This document shows positions 33,360-44,290 of a stretch of DNA of 64,000 nt, piece after piece; position 1 is the stretch's first letter; each line of letters opens with the position of its first letter. The position numbers and the translations under genes are program-made. This DNA comes from Asterias rubens (Eukaryota; Echinodermata; Asteroidea; Forcipulatida; Asteriidae). The stretch spans positions 2,792,501 to 2,856,500 of the forward strand of contig NC_047083.1 in assembly GCF_902459465.1 (NCBI RefSeq). The letters run 5' to 3'. The notes beneath the pieces were generated by a model that searched no databases, had not been told where the DNA came from, and was given only the letters and a program-made list of their open reading frames with translations.

Positions 33360-33967
33360 GTCTGTCGCGGTGAGATAAGTCGAGGCATGGTGGTGGCGTG
33401 ATGATTCTGGGGCGGTTTTCACCAACGCTTTGCGATCATCGCAAACGCCGAAATCGTTCACTAAATCCAAAATTGATCGCAACTTAGCGACGGATTTTGG
33501 ATAGCAATTTCTCTAAAACTTTGCAATATAAACTGCACTTTATCATAAAAATGCCTTTCATTTCGAGCGTGTTATGTCAAAGGTCACTACTTTTAGCCTT
33601 GTACAAAAACTTTATTTTCCTTTTTACGTCATTGCAATTGCGATGGGTTTAGTGAAACGCAAAATTAGCGACATCACAATTGCGATGGATTTGAGGTTTG
33701 CGATCCCATCGCAAGTGTGTTAGCGATGGTCGCAAACAGAGACGTTAGTGAAATCGACCCCAGGTTTCTGCGAGTACTGTTTTTGCGAGATCACTGCTCT
33801 CGCGAGATCACTGCTGAGATCACTGCTCTCGCGCAAAGGTGCTGGCTGCCGACTACGAGACTGCATAATGCGAGAGCAGTAGTCTCGCGGGACCAGCAGT
33901 CTCGCGAGAACACCACCAGTCTTGCAGGAATCGCGGAGAGTGTCGGAATGCTATCACCGAGACAGAC
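33360..33967. repeat. Family F foldback element, split by a nested insertion
   Basis: Ends TCTGTCGCGGTGAGATAAG and CTATCACCGAGACAGAC form the terminal inverted repeats. The interior has TGCGAGATCACTGCTCTCGCG. It matches 2931-3163 except for the element at about 33409-33762. Confidence 0.75.
33409..33762. repeat. Nested foldback element (family G) inside family F
   Basis: Runs from GGGGCGGTTTTCACCAACGC to GTTAGTGAAATCGACCCC, with internal TTTGCGATCATCGCAAAC and TTGCGATGGGTTTAGTGAAAC. It is absent from the family F copy at 2.9 kb. Confidence 0.75.
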
Positions 33968-34609
33968 ATTAAATATGCAAGGGGTCTAGTATTTCTAGAA
34001 TAGCTATATAGCTGAACAAGGTTAAAACACCAAGACTACTTACTATTTAAAAGCTAAAAAAACTTAACTACTACATTTTTTGGTTTTCATACATTTTGCA
34101 GTATTTCAGATTGACATAATTCTCTGGAAATTTTGCTTAATAGTATCATGACATCGAAGGAAGTAATCAAATAAAAAACAATCTGTAGTTTTTTTCGCCT
34201 AACGCACCCTATGCTGCCTAACTGAGTTGAGTGCTAAAAACATTTTAGCCAATCGATAAGATCGAGCTGGAGCGCACACATTGTTGATTAAACCGTTGGG
34301 TTTTGGGGATCTAGGCAGGCCCCTCAGCAAATAAATAAAGACTTCCAACACAAAAAGTGACCCAAACTTCTGAGTATCTGACTTCTTCTTGAAACATTTT
34401 TGAAAACCCTGTTGTATGTGTTTAGTTTCTTGAGTGTTATTAATTTCTGGTTACAACACCAGGGGCAGACTTCACAAAGGTCTCAAATTGATCGTAACTT
34501 CAAATCAATCGTAGTTGCTATGTAAAGTGTGATGTCACAATACAAATCTCTATGGTGATACTGAAAATTTGTCTTGCGATGAATTTTATTGCTTTGTGAA
34601 AGCGGCCCC

Positions 34610-34790
34610 TGGTCGTATACTTCACGGAGGTAACGAAGCCACTTGCCTCCATGCCCCTTATTCATTGCCTTGGTGCCCTTGAAATGCTGCAGTAGAAAGT
34701 TACAATTTTCTCCTAGGGTGCCCTTTACCATGGAGATAATAAAATGCATTGGTGCCCTTGCCTTTTCAAAAACGAAGCATTCAGGCTTGC
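34610..34790 (+). repeat. Family H repeat
   Basis: Words ATACTTCACGGAGGTAACGA, CATTGCCTTGGTGCCC and GGTGCCCTTTACCATGGAGA, as at 24.7 and 27.3 kb. Confidence 0.65.
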
Positions 34791-35014
34791 AACACCTACA
34801 TTGAACTCTGTTGACTGTACTTATTTATCTAGGAAGTGTAGCACGATTCTTATGATACACATAAACTATCCACATTTGTACATGTACATGACACAAGCGT
34901 TGTAAACAAAGCAGCAATACTTTTGGGTTATGTATACATGAGTTGCATTACACTGAACCATAAGAATTGGAAATCTTGGTTTTAGCAATCGTTTACAATG
35001 CATGGCCTAGCGGT

Positions 35015-35425
35015 TAAGTGGTGTCATGGCCTAGCGGTAAAGAGCACCAGACTCACCGGAGTGTGGCTTCGAGCCCCAGCTTTGACACCTGTGTCCTTAA
35101 TCAAGAAAAAACATAATGTTTTGTCCATCAGATGGGACGTAAAGCTGTTGGTCCTGTGTGTTGTGTAATGCACGTAAAAGAACCCAGTGCACTTAATATC
35201 GCAAAAGAGAAGGGGGTTCGCCCCAGTGTTGCTGGCTTGATTGACTCAGCACCTCAGCACCTTGTAAACCATTACATGGTGCTATGTGAAAGGAGTAGGT
35301 CTCATAATTCAAACGTAGTCCCACATACCTTACAGGAGAAAAACTGTATGTTAAAGCGCCCCGAGCGTCACTGAGTGACGGATATGCACGCTATATATAT
35401 AAGAAGCCACTATTACTTTTACTAT
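35015..35425 (+). repeat. tRNA-derived SINE (family K), near full-length
   Basis: The A-box region GTGTCATGGCCTAGCGGTAA and the B-box-like GGCTTCGAGCCCC mark a tRNA-type head. Then come GATGGGACGTAAAGCTGTTG, AGAACCCAGTGCACTT and the tail GAGCGTCACTGAGTGACGG to TATATAAGAAGCCACTATTA. The 80-codon frame inside is not a gene. Confidence 0.85.
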
Positions 35426-35819
35426 CCTACGGCTGTAGAAGGATGTCTTCCCTTATGGTCAAGATTAATGTAGCCACGGTGGGCGGTACCGGGCGGGGTC
35501 TGCCCGGAACCAACGCATTTCCCCCAGCACTCTGAGCAAAATACACTGTGCTGCCCAGCACAGACTTCCCCTAACACTTGCACTTCAGCAATGATGGCTC
35601 ATATCTAAACATGATAATTTTTGTTGAAACCGCTCTCCCTATTTGGTGTACTATTTGGATTTAGAGCCCATCACTAAAATTGGTCTGGCTACAACACCAA
35701 TGGGCGTTAAATCTTTGAACTATTTACCAATCCATAACCCTATCTCATGACCTTTTTAAACCAATACTGACAGTGGAACTTGCGCTTTTTAAAAATAAAT
35801 GATCGTTACGTTACTTGAG

Positions 35820-38800
35820 TTACTTGAGGGAGGGGCGCGGCGTAACCTGGACGGGTCTTCTTTGGGTGATATCGAAGATGTAGATACCGAGGTAAACCGA
35901 TATCTGTTGACAAACGAGGGCAGCATAACGCACAAGGTCCGCCAGACAGTAGACCTGAAAACAACAAGGTGATCAAGATTGAGTTAGGAGTGCACGCTAC
36001 TAAATAAACTCCCATCGCATACACTGCAAAATGCTAAATATTCAAAAATACACAAACAATATTTAGAAGTCTCACAACTTTTTACAGTAGAGGGGAAAGT
36101 ATTCACTGACTCTTGAACTCTAATTCTGCTCAATTTAATATGGGGAGTCCTAGTGCCAGTCGAGTTATTCACACCCCATATAAAAACACCCCTAAACCAG
36201 TGTGACCAACGTCCGACCATCAAAACTTAACAAATAGATGAATTAAGTTTTTCAGATTCGATTAGCCACAAGTTCACGCACTACGTAGGTGGGAGTCGAA
36301 CCACGACTTACTGTACAAACAGCAGACCTATCTTCCAACTTATAATTTGACTCACCATAGCAATCCATAGAAGTAGGCTCTCAGGTAGAGGTGTGTCAAA
36401 ATACTGATTGAGAAAGAGTAGACCTGGTCCGATGAAGACTGTATCTAAGAGATCCATCGGACTCTTGGTCATATGGGCGACCTAAGACAAGGGAAGGGAA
36501 ATATCGCAATCAAAAAGGGACGAATGCTCTGAGCGTCACTGGGTGACAGATATGCGCGCTATATAAGAAGCCACTATTACTATTATATACTAGAAAACTG
36601 TTGGCCAGACAGTGATGATTAAAGTGATGAATGCTGAGAACCAATTATGTAGCACCTTATGGGTGTACAAGGTGCTACGGCGCATAAAGCAGCCACAGTC
36701 AGGAACACCGGGGCGAACCCCTTCTCTTTTCGATAAGTGCACTGGGTTCTTTTACATGCTTTGCACAACACATGGGACCAACAGCTTTACGCCCTATCCA
36801 AAGGACGAGGCAATGGTTAAGTGTCTTGCTTAAGGACACAAGTGTCACAGCTAGGTAATTCGAACCCACACTCTGCTGATCAGAAACACCAGAGTTTGAA
36901 TTCGGTGCTCTTAACCGCTCGGCCACGACACTTCCAAATATATATTGAGAACCATGTTTATAGGATTTGAGGCATTGCATGGTGAGGTATCAATGTATAT
37001 TTGGTTTGCGATAACACCATGTGTGTATCTACTTGCCAGGTAGAGTTTGTTCTTAGAGAACTGTCTTGCTTTATTCTACTGCCGCGGAGTAGATAATCGA
37101 GGGTTCAGGAGACTTCTCAGTTCTGAAAAGAACTGTCCTGCTTTTTAACTATTACCAGGGCGGATGGTATAGAAAATAGACCGGACTACTACTTTAGCTT
37201 ACAGGATCGTAATTAGCTGTACTGCCGCGGAGTCAGTTCTGAATTGGTCTCAACGTTTCGACTAGCTTCCTCTAGTCATTTTCAGGAGAACCATGTTACT
37301 TACCACAAGCTTGTTGATAATCTTAGCAGCAACGAAGCCGAACGTCAGAAGGTAGACGCAAGGCTGGTTCTCGTACAGACCCGTGTGGGACTTTTCCTTG
37401 ATGATTACTTCTAGAAGAATGACGAAGGCAATGTGGAGAGCTGGGGCAATCACACTGGTATCCTGGAAATTGTGAAGGGTAAAATATTTGGTTTAAAAGT
37501 TTACTTTATCTGGCTCTCAAATTACATGTTACAGTACAGCCTAATAAAAATATGCCATCTTAAAAATCGTTCTCCCATTAAGTCATCGGAAAATAAAAAC
37601 AAAATCAGGCCTGGAAAATCATCTTTAAAGGCAGTGGACACTTTTGGTAATTACTCAAAATATTTATGAGCATAAAACCTTTCTTGGTGACGAGTAATGG
37701 GGGAGAGGTTGATGGTATAAAACATTGTGAGAAACGGCTCCCTCTGAAGTGCCATAGTTTTCGAGAAAGAAGTAATTTTCCACGAATTTGATTTCGAGAA
37801 CTCAGGTTTGAGGTCTCGAAATCAACCATCTAAACGCACACAACTTCGTGTGACACGGGTGTTTCTTTCATTATTATCTCGCAAGTTCGATGACCGATTG
37901 AGCTCAAATTTTCACAGGTTGTTTATGCATATGTTGAGATACACCAACTGTGAAGGCTAGTCTTTGACAATTACCGATAGTGTCCACTGCCTTTAAAAGG
38001 GCAAGGTCATTTTCATTTTGCATGCAAAGTGCACTTCCATTGGAAAATCAAAGGGAAGCTTTTAAAGTGGCACACGACCAAAACCATTGTCAATGGAGGC
38101 AATGGCCCTTTCAGGCCTGAAAAATTAAACTTTTTTCAAAACAGAAAACCAGCATATTTTTTGTAAGCAACTATTCTGTGCCAGCAAAGAGTGCGCAAAC
38201 TGCCAGCCTCGCTACCATGGGCAGCGCGCTGTATCGATACCTCTCGTCACTTACCCATGGGAGGGATGTACTGAGAAACAGCGCTGATTGGCTCAGGAAA
38301 TTGGTTAGGTATTAGATGTCAAGTGCGTGCGTTTTAAAACAAAAACATTCTTTACGACGAAAGACATGCATGTGGGCGTAGAAAAGATTGAATATATGCT
38401 AGCATATTTAAATTTGTCAATTCCAGGGGTTATGATCGAGAAAGGCATGTTGGGAACAAAACGGCGCCGGAGATCGATCACCCCTGGGAATGAGGTTGGC
38501 TAACCGCACTCGAACATGTTACACACTGTGACTTACTGCAACGGTAGATCCATCCTTTCCTTTGCCTCCACCACCGAAGATGACTAACGTGTAGTTGAAG
38601 AATGAAACTACTGCCATCACTACTCCACCTAGGAACACGAGGACCTTCAGTTCCAGACCGAAGACCTACACAATAAGATTAACATAATAGGATTTGAGGC
38701 ATTGCATGGTGAGGTATTAATACATATTTGGTTTGCGGTAACTTCATGTGTGTGTCTACTTGCCAGGTAGAGTTTGTTCTTAGAGAACAGTCTTGCTTAA

Positions 38801-41800
38801 AGGAACACGTTGCCTTGGATCGGACGAGTCTATAACTGAGCGTTTGTAACCGTTTTTTATAAAATGCATATGGTTAGAAAGATGTTTTAAAAGTAGAATA
38901 CAATAATTGTATCTACACAAGTTTGCCTCGAAATTGCGTGGTTTTCCTTTTACTGTACGAACTAACACGGTCGGCCATTTATGGGAGTCAAAAATGTGAC
39001 TCCCATAAATGGCCGACCGAGTTAGTCGACGAGGTAAAAGGAAAACCGTGCAATTTCGAGGCATGTTTGTGTGGATCATTGTATTCTACTTTTACAACAT
39101 CTTTCTACCGATATGCATTTTATAAAAAAACAGTTACAAACGCTTTTCAAAGACCAACTCGTCTGATCCAAGGCAACGTGTTCCTTTAATTCTACTACCG
39201 AGAACAATATAAACAAACTAGATATATGGGAATGCCATAGTCAATATAGAGGCTTGAGGTTTCGATTGACGTTTCTGAAATAACCTACCTCTGATGCACA
39301 TTACTAAATTTGTATTAAAAACAAATGGTATCATTCTGTTACCTTCAAAGCCCAAATCTGTGGTCCGAAGAATGCTGATATAAAGAAGATGGAGCATATC
39401 ACTAGCTGTGATTCTGTCACGTCAAATCTGAAAAAAAAAAATATAAAAATTTTTTTTACTTTTAACCCTCCAACTGTCTGACCATTCAACATCATTCACT
39501 GGTTTTGAAGGATGAACTATGGCATCATGTGGGAAAGGCCCATACATAATCAAAAGTCAACCCTCCTACTGTCTGACCATTTAATATTATCTACTGTCAG
39601 GACTGTGGTGTTGAAAGATATCATGTGGTGAATGCGGCAAAATAGTCCACATTTAACTCTCCTACTGTCTGACCATTCAACATGAGCCTTCTGATGTGAG
39701 GTGATCTCTCATAAAAAAACCAATAAGACATAAAAAAGCAAGAATTACACAGTTTATTATTTGATAACATACTAAAAACAATTGATTAAGCTTGGTGGAC
39801 GGTTCCTTCAGCTACCCGGTTCAACTCGGTTCAAAATTGAGAACCAGACCCGCGGGGCCACTCTTCTGAGGAACTGAGTACCCGCTTTCGTCGTTTCTGA
39901 TTTCAGAAGGCTCAGTTGCAATAAAAAACCGAGCCCGTACCGTTCTGTATTTCCGGTTAAAATAGGTTGGATCTTTGTTTGTGTACAATGTATGCTCACA
40001 CCGAGACTGCTTATGTTACAACTCAGAACCCAGTCTTTTTTTTCAGAACCAACCCGAGTCCGTAACTTCTGGAACTGCCCAAGCTTACAACTGATTAACA
40101 CAAACGGCTGAGGTCTGAAATGACAAGATGTTATCACTCACTTTCCAAACTGAAGTGTTCCGGATACGTAAGTTTGCCAGTGGGCCCCATAAAACATGAA
40201 CATAGATAGCACTGAAGTAACGAAGTAAAGCTCTGCCCATTCTCCTAGCTGCATCGCGATACTGAACTCAATGGACACAAACACTGCAATAGAACAAAGA
40301 GGAAGAGACAAAGTTATACATTTTGACCAAAGTATAACAAGCAAAATGGCATGTCATGGCCGAGCGGTTAAGAACACTGGATGTTTTTGATCATTAGAGT
40401 GTGGGTTCTTTTTGAGTCTGATATTGTTATCAAATTGAAACTTCTTAATTTCTGTACCTCTGAAGTAGACTGTGACCATTGACCAACAGAAAAGATGGGC
40501 TTGAGTCCTTGTCGTAACACCTGTGTCCTTATAGGCACAGGGGTCGATGTCACAAAGAGTTAGGACCAGTCCTAACTTAGGATTCGTCTTAGGAGATATA
40601 CAAATTGCATGGATAGTCCCAAGTTGGACGAGTGACTGGTCCTAACTCGAGATAAGACTAGTCCTAACTCTTTGTGAAATCCACCCCTGAACACGTTTGG
40701 TACTTGTCATAGACCAGTCTTCTGACTTAGTGTATCCCAACATAAGCATAAAACAACAAGCCTGTGAAAATTTGAGCTCCATTGGTCATCGAAGTTGCAA
40801 GAAAATGATGAAAAAAAAACCCACCCTTGTTGGACGAATTTGTGCGCTTTCAGATGGGAATAAAATTACATCTTTCTCAAAATCTATGGCACTTCGGAGG
40901 GAGTCGTTTCTCACAATGTTTTATACTATCAACAGCTCTCCAATGTGTGTTACCAAGTAAGTTTTTAAGTTAATATTTGTTTTGAGTAATTACCAAACGT
41001 GTACCTTCCCTTTAACAAGACACTTAGCAATGGTGCTTCGTCTAATTCAAGGTAACGTTCTTCCTTAAGGTGAATCTTAGTAGGGCGACTAGTGAAACTT
41101 TATTATTCGACTAATTGTGTGGACTCAAATAGTCGCGACTTGGAAAATAGTTGTGACAAATTTTTAGTTATCAAGATGCATTGCGTCGTCATGTTTGCCG
41201 CAGGAACAATAGTAATAATCAGGCTGAACAAAGATGTCTGATTTTCGCGACTATGTTTGAAGTAGTTGTGGCGGCTTGATTGATAGAGTAAAATAAAAAA
41301 CGGTAGTCACGCCTCGACTCAGAAATCAACAGTAAACTAGTCGCCCAGGCCTGAATCTTAGAGCTCTATGAAATAGAACTCAGGTGGCGTGTGTTGTTGT
41401 TGTTGTAAGATAGAGTGGGTGATAGGGTTGAAGGGGAGGGGAAAAATTACCAATAGAGACAGAGTCACATCCGTGGTCAAACAGCTCCCCCAACGGAGTG
41501 CTGGTCTGGGTTCGTCTAGCTTGCTTCCCATCAATGGCATCAAGAGATTGATAGATAAAAAGGGTCAACGCAGCAACGATGTACGCCCAGCTTGGTGCCT
41601 GGAAAATATTGCAGAATTTAATTTCATTTATTCACTTTTTAATTCATTTGAATTTTGATACTCATTAGCAGATATCCCCCATATTTAAAAAAAAAAGAAC
41701 AGATACAAATTGTTTTCATGGTTTCATGTTAGTTAAAATTACAATTACACGGTTCATGACACCACCATAACAAATAGGCCTAGGGACAAACAAGTAAACT

Positions 41801-42849
41801 TAAACCTAGTGCCTTTATTTAAAGTCACTTTTCTTAATTTCTTTGTATCATTTAAATTTGTTATCGTAATTTTTAATTGATTTAATGTTAATTCAGCTAG
41901 AGGCAATTCAACAAGAATGTTTGACTTTGTGTGATTGTTTTTTGTACTTTTATTTAACAAAAAAAGGACAAGTTTTCGTATCACCCCGCCACTTTTTTAT
42001 TCGATATGCAATTATAGTACCGGAGCCTAATTTACCTGAATAATTATATCCCTTTTTGTGAAAATGAGTGAAAAGGTGGTGGCGTGATACGGAAAAATAG
42101 CCCTTTTAAAAAAGTCGAAATAATATATTATAGGGAAAAGTTTCCGTATGGCGCCAACACTTTTTAATTCGATATGAAATAATATTGTATTTAATTAACC
42201 TCAATGAGATATCCCTTTTTGTAAAAATGAGTGAAAAAGTGGTGGCGCCATACGGAAAGTTACCCTTTTATAGGCCTATTATTTAATAATTATAAATAAT
42301 AAATACTATTATCAATATCATTTAATAAAAAAATTATTATTTATTATTATTTATTATTATATTACATTGATAAATATATAAGAAATAAACAATGTATCTA
42401 TCTATTAATTTTATTACTATTAATTTATACCAAAAGTCTCACAATTTTATTTGTACATTGTATAAATTCCAGCAACTCACCTGTTCTTTCCCCGTTGGAC
42501 AAAACAACATGAGAATCAAAGCTCCAATGACATTAGCAGTTAACCCAACAATCGTGATTGTGTTTGGTGCTATGGTTTTAGGAACCTGCTCGATCAACCA
42601 CCTCCAAAAAACCTGCATCAAGGGGTCACAAACCGAGCTCCCTTCCGCACTGTATTTGTGCTCCTTTAGCCTTTTTAGCTGGCTCTGTGAGAGCAGATCA
42701 GGAGTTGTAACATGATTAATAAGACTTTGAACCAACGACGACATTTTGGACGGTTTAGGAGGCCGGTTTTTGGTCCCGAACTCGGTTGCTCTTGTTTCGG
42801 TAATTTCTACAGTTTTTTCTGACATGTCGTCTATTGGTCTGGTCTCCAT
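35820..42849 (-). CDS. CEPT1: Choline/ethanolaminephosphotransferase (CDP-alcohol phosphatidyltransferase)
   Basis: Exons: 42849-42481, 41598-41451, 40283-40142, 39427-39343, 38665-38537, 37462-37304, 36481-36356, 35954-35820. Together they give 1293 nt, a 430-residue protein close to vertebrate CEPT1 length. It should transfer phosphocholine or phosphoethanolamine from the CDP-linked donor to diacylglycerol, the last step of the Kennedy pathway, in ER or Golgi membranes. The signature DGxxARx8Gx3Dx3D is intact at residues 146-168 ([17 protein letters not shown]). [15 protein letters not shown] and [10 protein letters not shown] at the N-terminal side and many hydrophobic segments agree. The start is the first in-frame ATG (METRPIDD), 24 codons after an in-frame TAG. 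The N-terminal about 55 residues are polar, like the CEPT1 extension. CEPT1 is preferred over CHPT1 by resemblance only; substrate range cannot be read from sequence. Confidence 0.93.
36285..36345 (-). repeat. tRNA-like fragment (probable SINE piece)
   Basis: The minus strand has GGTTCGACTCCCACCTACG after AAGATAGGTCTGC, similar to a T-arm and B-box. No full cloverleaf can be built. In CEPT1 intron 7. Confidence 0.35.
36525..36595 (+). repeat. Family K SINE tail
   Basis: Words GAGCGTCACTGGGTGACAG and ATAAGAAGCCACTATTACT. In CEPT1 intron 6, 44 bp from the exon at 36356-36481. Confidence 0.75.
36640..36930 (-). repeat. tRNA-derived SINE (family K), head and middle
   Basis: On the minus strand: GTCGTGGCCGAGCGGTTAAG, GTGGGTTCGAATTACC, then CTTGTGTCCTTAAGCAAGAC and AAAGAACCCAGTGCACTT. 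CEPT1 intron 6. Confidence 0.85.
36940..37290. repeat. Family J repeat, longest copy
   Basis: From CATTGCATGGTGAGGTATC through GTCTTGCTTTATTCTACTGC and TTCTCAGTTCTGAAAAGAAC to CAACGTTTCGACTAGCTTCC. It abuts the donor of the exon at 37304-37462. Confidence 0.65.
37624..37997 (-). repeat. Family A foldback element, full-length
   Basis: Ends AAAGGCAGTGGACACTTTTG and TAGTGTCCACTGCCTTT. CEPT1 intron 5. Confidence 0.9.
38205..38501. repeat. Family R foldback element, inverted copy
   Basis: Starts AGCCTCGCTACCATGGGCAG and ends GATCACCCCTGGGAATGAGG, the reverse of 26516-26931. It ends 36 bp from the exon at 38537-38665. Confidence 0.8.
38690..38797. repeat. Family J repeat fragment
   Basis: GGCATTGCATGGTGAGGTAT through GTTTGTTCTTAGAGAACAG. 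A family B element interrupts it at about 38798 and TTCTACTACCG resumes after 39189, so B inserted into J. Confidence 0.7.
38798..39189. repeat. Family B foldback element inserted in family J
   Basis: Ends TTAAAGGAACACGTTGCC and GGCAACGTGTTCCTTTAA. The central perfect inverted repeat ATGGGAGTCA..TGACTCCCAT runs into arms of GGCCGACC type. CEPT1 intron 4. Confidence 0.9.
39465..39700 (-). repeat. Satellite-like repeat, three units
   Basis: Three TACTGTCTGACCATT or AACTGTCTGACCATT words at about 70-110 bp spacing, related to 31.7 kb but in reverse. It begins about 40 bp upstream of the exon at 39343-39427. Confidence 0.65.
40350..40545 (+). repeat. Family K SINE head, interrupted
   Basis: GTCATGGCCGAGCGGTTAAG and GAGTGTGGGTTC, later AACACCTGTGTCCTTATAGG. 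Unrelated bases sit between. CEPT1 intron 2. Confidence 0.55.
40550..40687. repeat. Family E foldback element
   Basis: Arms GTCGATGTCACAAAGAGTTA and TAACTCTTTGTGAAATC, with TAGGACCAGTCCTAACT inside. Confidence 0.8.
40688..41014 (+). repeat. Family A-related foldback element, diverged
   Basis: Ends AACACGTTTGGTACTTGTC and ACCAAACGTGTACCTTCCC, with the usual GTGAAAATTTGAGCTCCAT and CTCACAATGTTTTATACT modules. CEPT1 intron 2. Confidence 0.75.
41970..42096. repeat. Family D foldback element, diverged
   Basis: Arms TTTCGTATCACCCCGCCAC and GTGGTGGCGTGATACGGAAA. CEPT1 intron 1. Confidence 0.75.
42134..42259. repeat. Family D foldback element
   Basis: Arms TTTCCGTATGGCGCCAACAC and GTGGTGGCGCCATACGGAAA. 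CEPT1 intron 1, 38 bp from the previous copy. Confidence 0.88.
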
Positions 42850-43105
42850 TACAATGGGTACTGATGTAGTGTGTGAATTTATGGCAGAGGTTGCGTCTGC
42901 TACGCATGGGTACCACACTATGTTTTTGTTGAGATTTTTTTAGAATGGTTCTCAGCCACACAATGTGTGTAGATTCCTTTAAACGAGTCTGGCTACCTTG
43001 TCAAGGTTAAGCGGGCGGTAGAGGGCAGCCTTGACATAAGCAGAGCTATAAAAGCTCTTCGACCGTCATTCTTTCTCAGTCTACTCCGGGCGGGTGACTG
43101 AATAG
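42850..43105. promoter_or_regulatory. CEPT1-like upstream region with plus-strand TATA/Inr pair
   Basis: Upstream of the CEPT1-like start codon. On the plus strand TATAAAAG (43047-43054) is followed by TCTCAGTCTACTCC with a candidate start A at 43078, about 31 bp from the TATA start, the classic spacing. This would fire away from CEPT1, into the minisatellite. The minus-strand start site is not obvious. Confidence 0.4.
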
Positions 43106-43676
43106 CTGACGGCTGACGGCTGAGGTGTTGAGGGGCTGAGGCGCTTAGGGGCTGAGGGGCTGAGGGGCTGAGGGGCGATGAGGGGCTGTGGGGCGATGAG
43201 GGGCGATGAGGGGCTGTGGGGCGATGAGGGGCGATGATGGGCTGAGGGGCGATGAGGGGCTGAGGGGCTGAGGGGCTGAGGGCTGAGGGGCTGAGGGGCG
43301 ATGAGGGGCTGAGGTGCGATGAGGGGCTGAGGGTCAGGCTGAGGGGCTGAGGGGCTGAGGGGCTGAGGGGCTGAGGGGCTGAGGGGCGATGAGGGGCTGA
43401 GGGGCTGAGGGGCGATGAGGGGCTGAGGGGCGATGAGGGGCTGAGGGGCGATGAGGGGCTGAGGGGCTGAGGGGCGATGAGGGAACTGAGGGGCTGAGGG
43501 GCGCTGAAGGGCTTGGCTGGGTGGGTGGAGGGATAAGGGGGTGAGGGTGAGGGCTGAGCGGGCTGAAGGGCTGATGGGGTGAGGTGTAGTGGGGCTGGGC
43601 GCTAAAGGGGGGGGGGGATCGAGGGGCTGAGGTGTTGATGCGCTAAAGGGATGAGGGGCTGGGCCGAGGTGGCTGC
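43106..43676 (+). repeat. G-rich minisatellite of GAGGGGCT and GAGGGGCGAT units
   Basis: About 570 bp of mixed 8-base (GAGGGGCT) and 10-base (GAGGGGCGAT) units with sporadic variants, degrading after about 43500. Runs of four G every 8-10 bases on the plus strand fit G-quadruplex formation. It lies about 0.26 kb upstream of the CEPT1-like start codon. Confidence 0.95.
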
Positions 43677-43952
43677 TAAGGGGCCTGATTGAGTGGTTGA
43701 AGCTTTACGGATAAAAACATGTCAAAATTACATACACAATGAGAAAAGACAACGAAGTAAGATTAAAATAACAAAAAAATGGCACACAAGAAAAACAAGA
43801 CTGCACAAAATTATCGAAAGATAACAAAAATAAAGCCAATATTAATTTAGCCAATTTACATTGGGGTCTTAGGGGTTTGGTGGTGGAGCAAATCGCGCTG
43901 GTTGTTGGCATGAACTGCGAAAAGGCAGGGAAAGAAACTACCAAGCCACCGT

Positions 43953-44127
43953 GGGGTGGATTTCACAAAGGTAGTCCTAACTTAGGACTAGTCCTATGCA
44001 ATGCTAAGAGATAGGACTGGTCCAAGTTAGGACCAGTAACTCGTCCTAACTTAGGACTGGTCCTATCTCTTAGCATTGCTTAGGACTAGTCCTAAGTTAG
44101 GACTACTTTTGTGAAATCCACCCCAGG
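43953..44127. repeat. Family E foldback element, near-perfect long hairpin
   Basis: Left arm from GGGGTGGATTTCACAAAGG, through GTCCTAACTTAGGACTAGTC and GCTAAGAGATAGGACTGGTC. The right arm is its reverse complement, to GTGAAATCCACCCC. The arms are about 75-80 bp, with a loop of about 20. Confidence 0.9.
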
Positions 44128-44204
44128 GCCCCTACAGACCATACAATCTTAAAACAATCTTTAATTTTTTTTAAATAAAATTTAGCTATCCTTTTCTTTG
44201 GGGT

Positions 44205-44290
44205 TGGACAAAGAGTGATAGACTCGAACCAACGACCCCCGGGTTTACCAGCGCTCTACCAACTGAGATATTATCTAGCCCATGATGGCA
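44205..44290 (-). repeat. tRNA-like sequence, probable SINE head
   Basis: The minus strand reads CTCAGTTGGTAGAGCGCTGG (A-box) and GGTTCGAGTC (B-box) with about 23 bases between, but the flanks do not close an acceptor stem. tRNA-derived, probably not a working tRNA. Confidence 0.5.

Larger units (their letters stand above)
29598..35819. other. Convergent intergenic spacer, no gene seen
   Basis: Lies between the 3' ends of the plus-strand Ldh_2 gene and the minus-strand CEPT1-like gene. No exon with good splice borders is seen. The content is repeats (listed separately) plus unremarkable AT-rich DNA, notably 30.14-30.85 and 32.2-32.67 kb. Confidence 0.65.

Noticed and set aside
42439..42715. 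Plus-strand frame of 107 codons opposite CEPT1 exon 1
   Set aside because: Antisense shadow of a strongly supported exon.
42850..42918. Extension of CEPT1-like exon 1 upstream (start reading as WYPCVADATS)
   Set aside because: The codon at 42918 is GTG directly after an in-frame TAG; the first ATG is at 42849.
43106..43676. CRISPR-like array
   Set aside because: Units of 8-10 bases without spacers in a eukaryotic genome: a minisatellite.
44205..44290. tRNA gene on the minus strand
   Set aside because: A- and B-box-like sequences are present, but no acceptor stem pairs and there is no terminator; tRNA-derived SINE is more likely.
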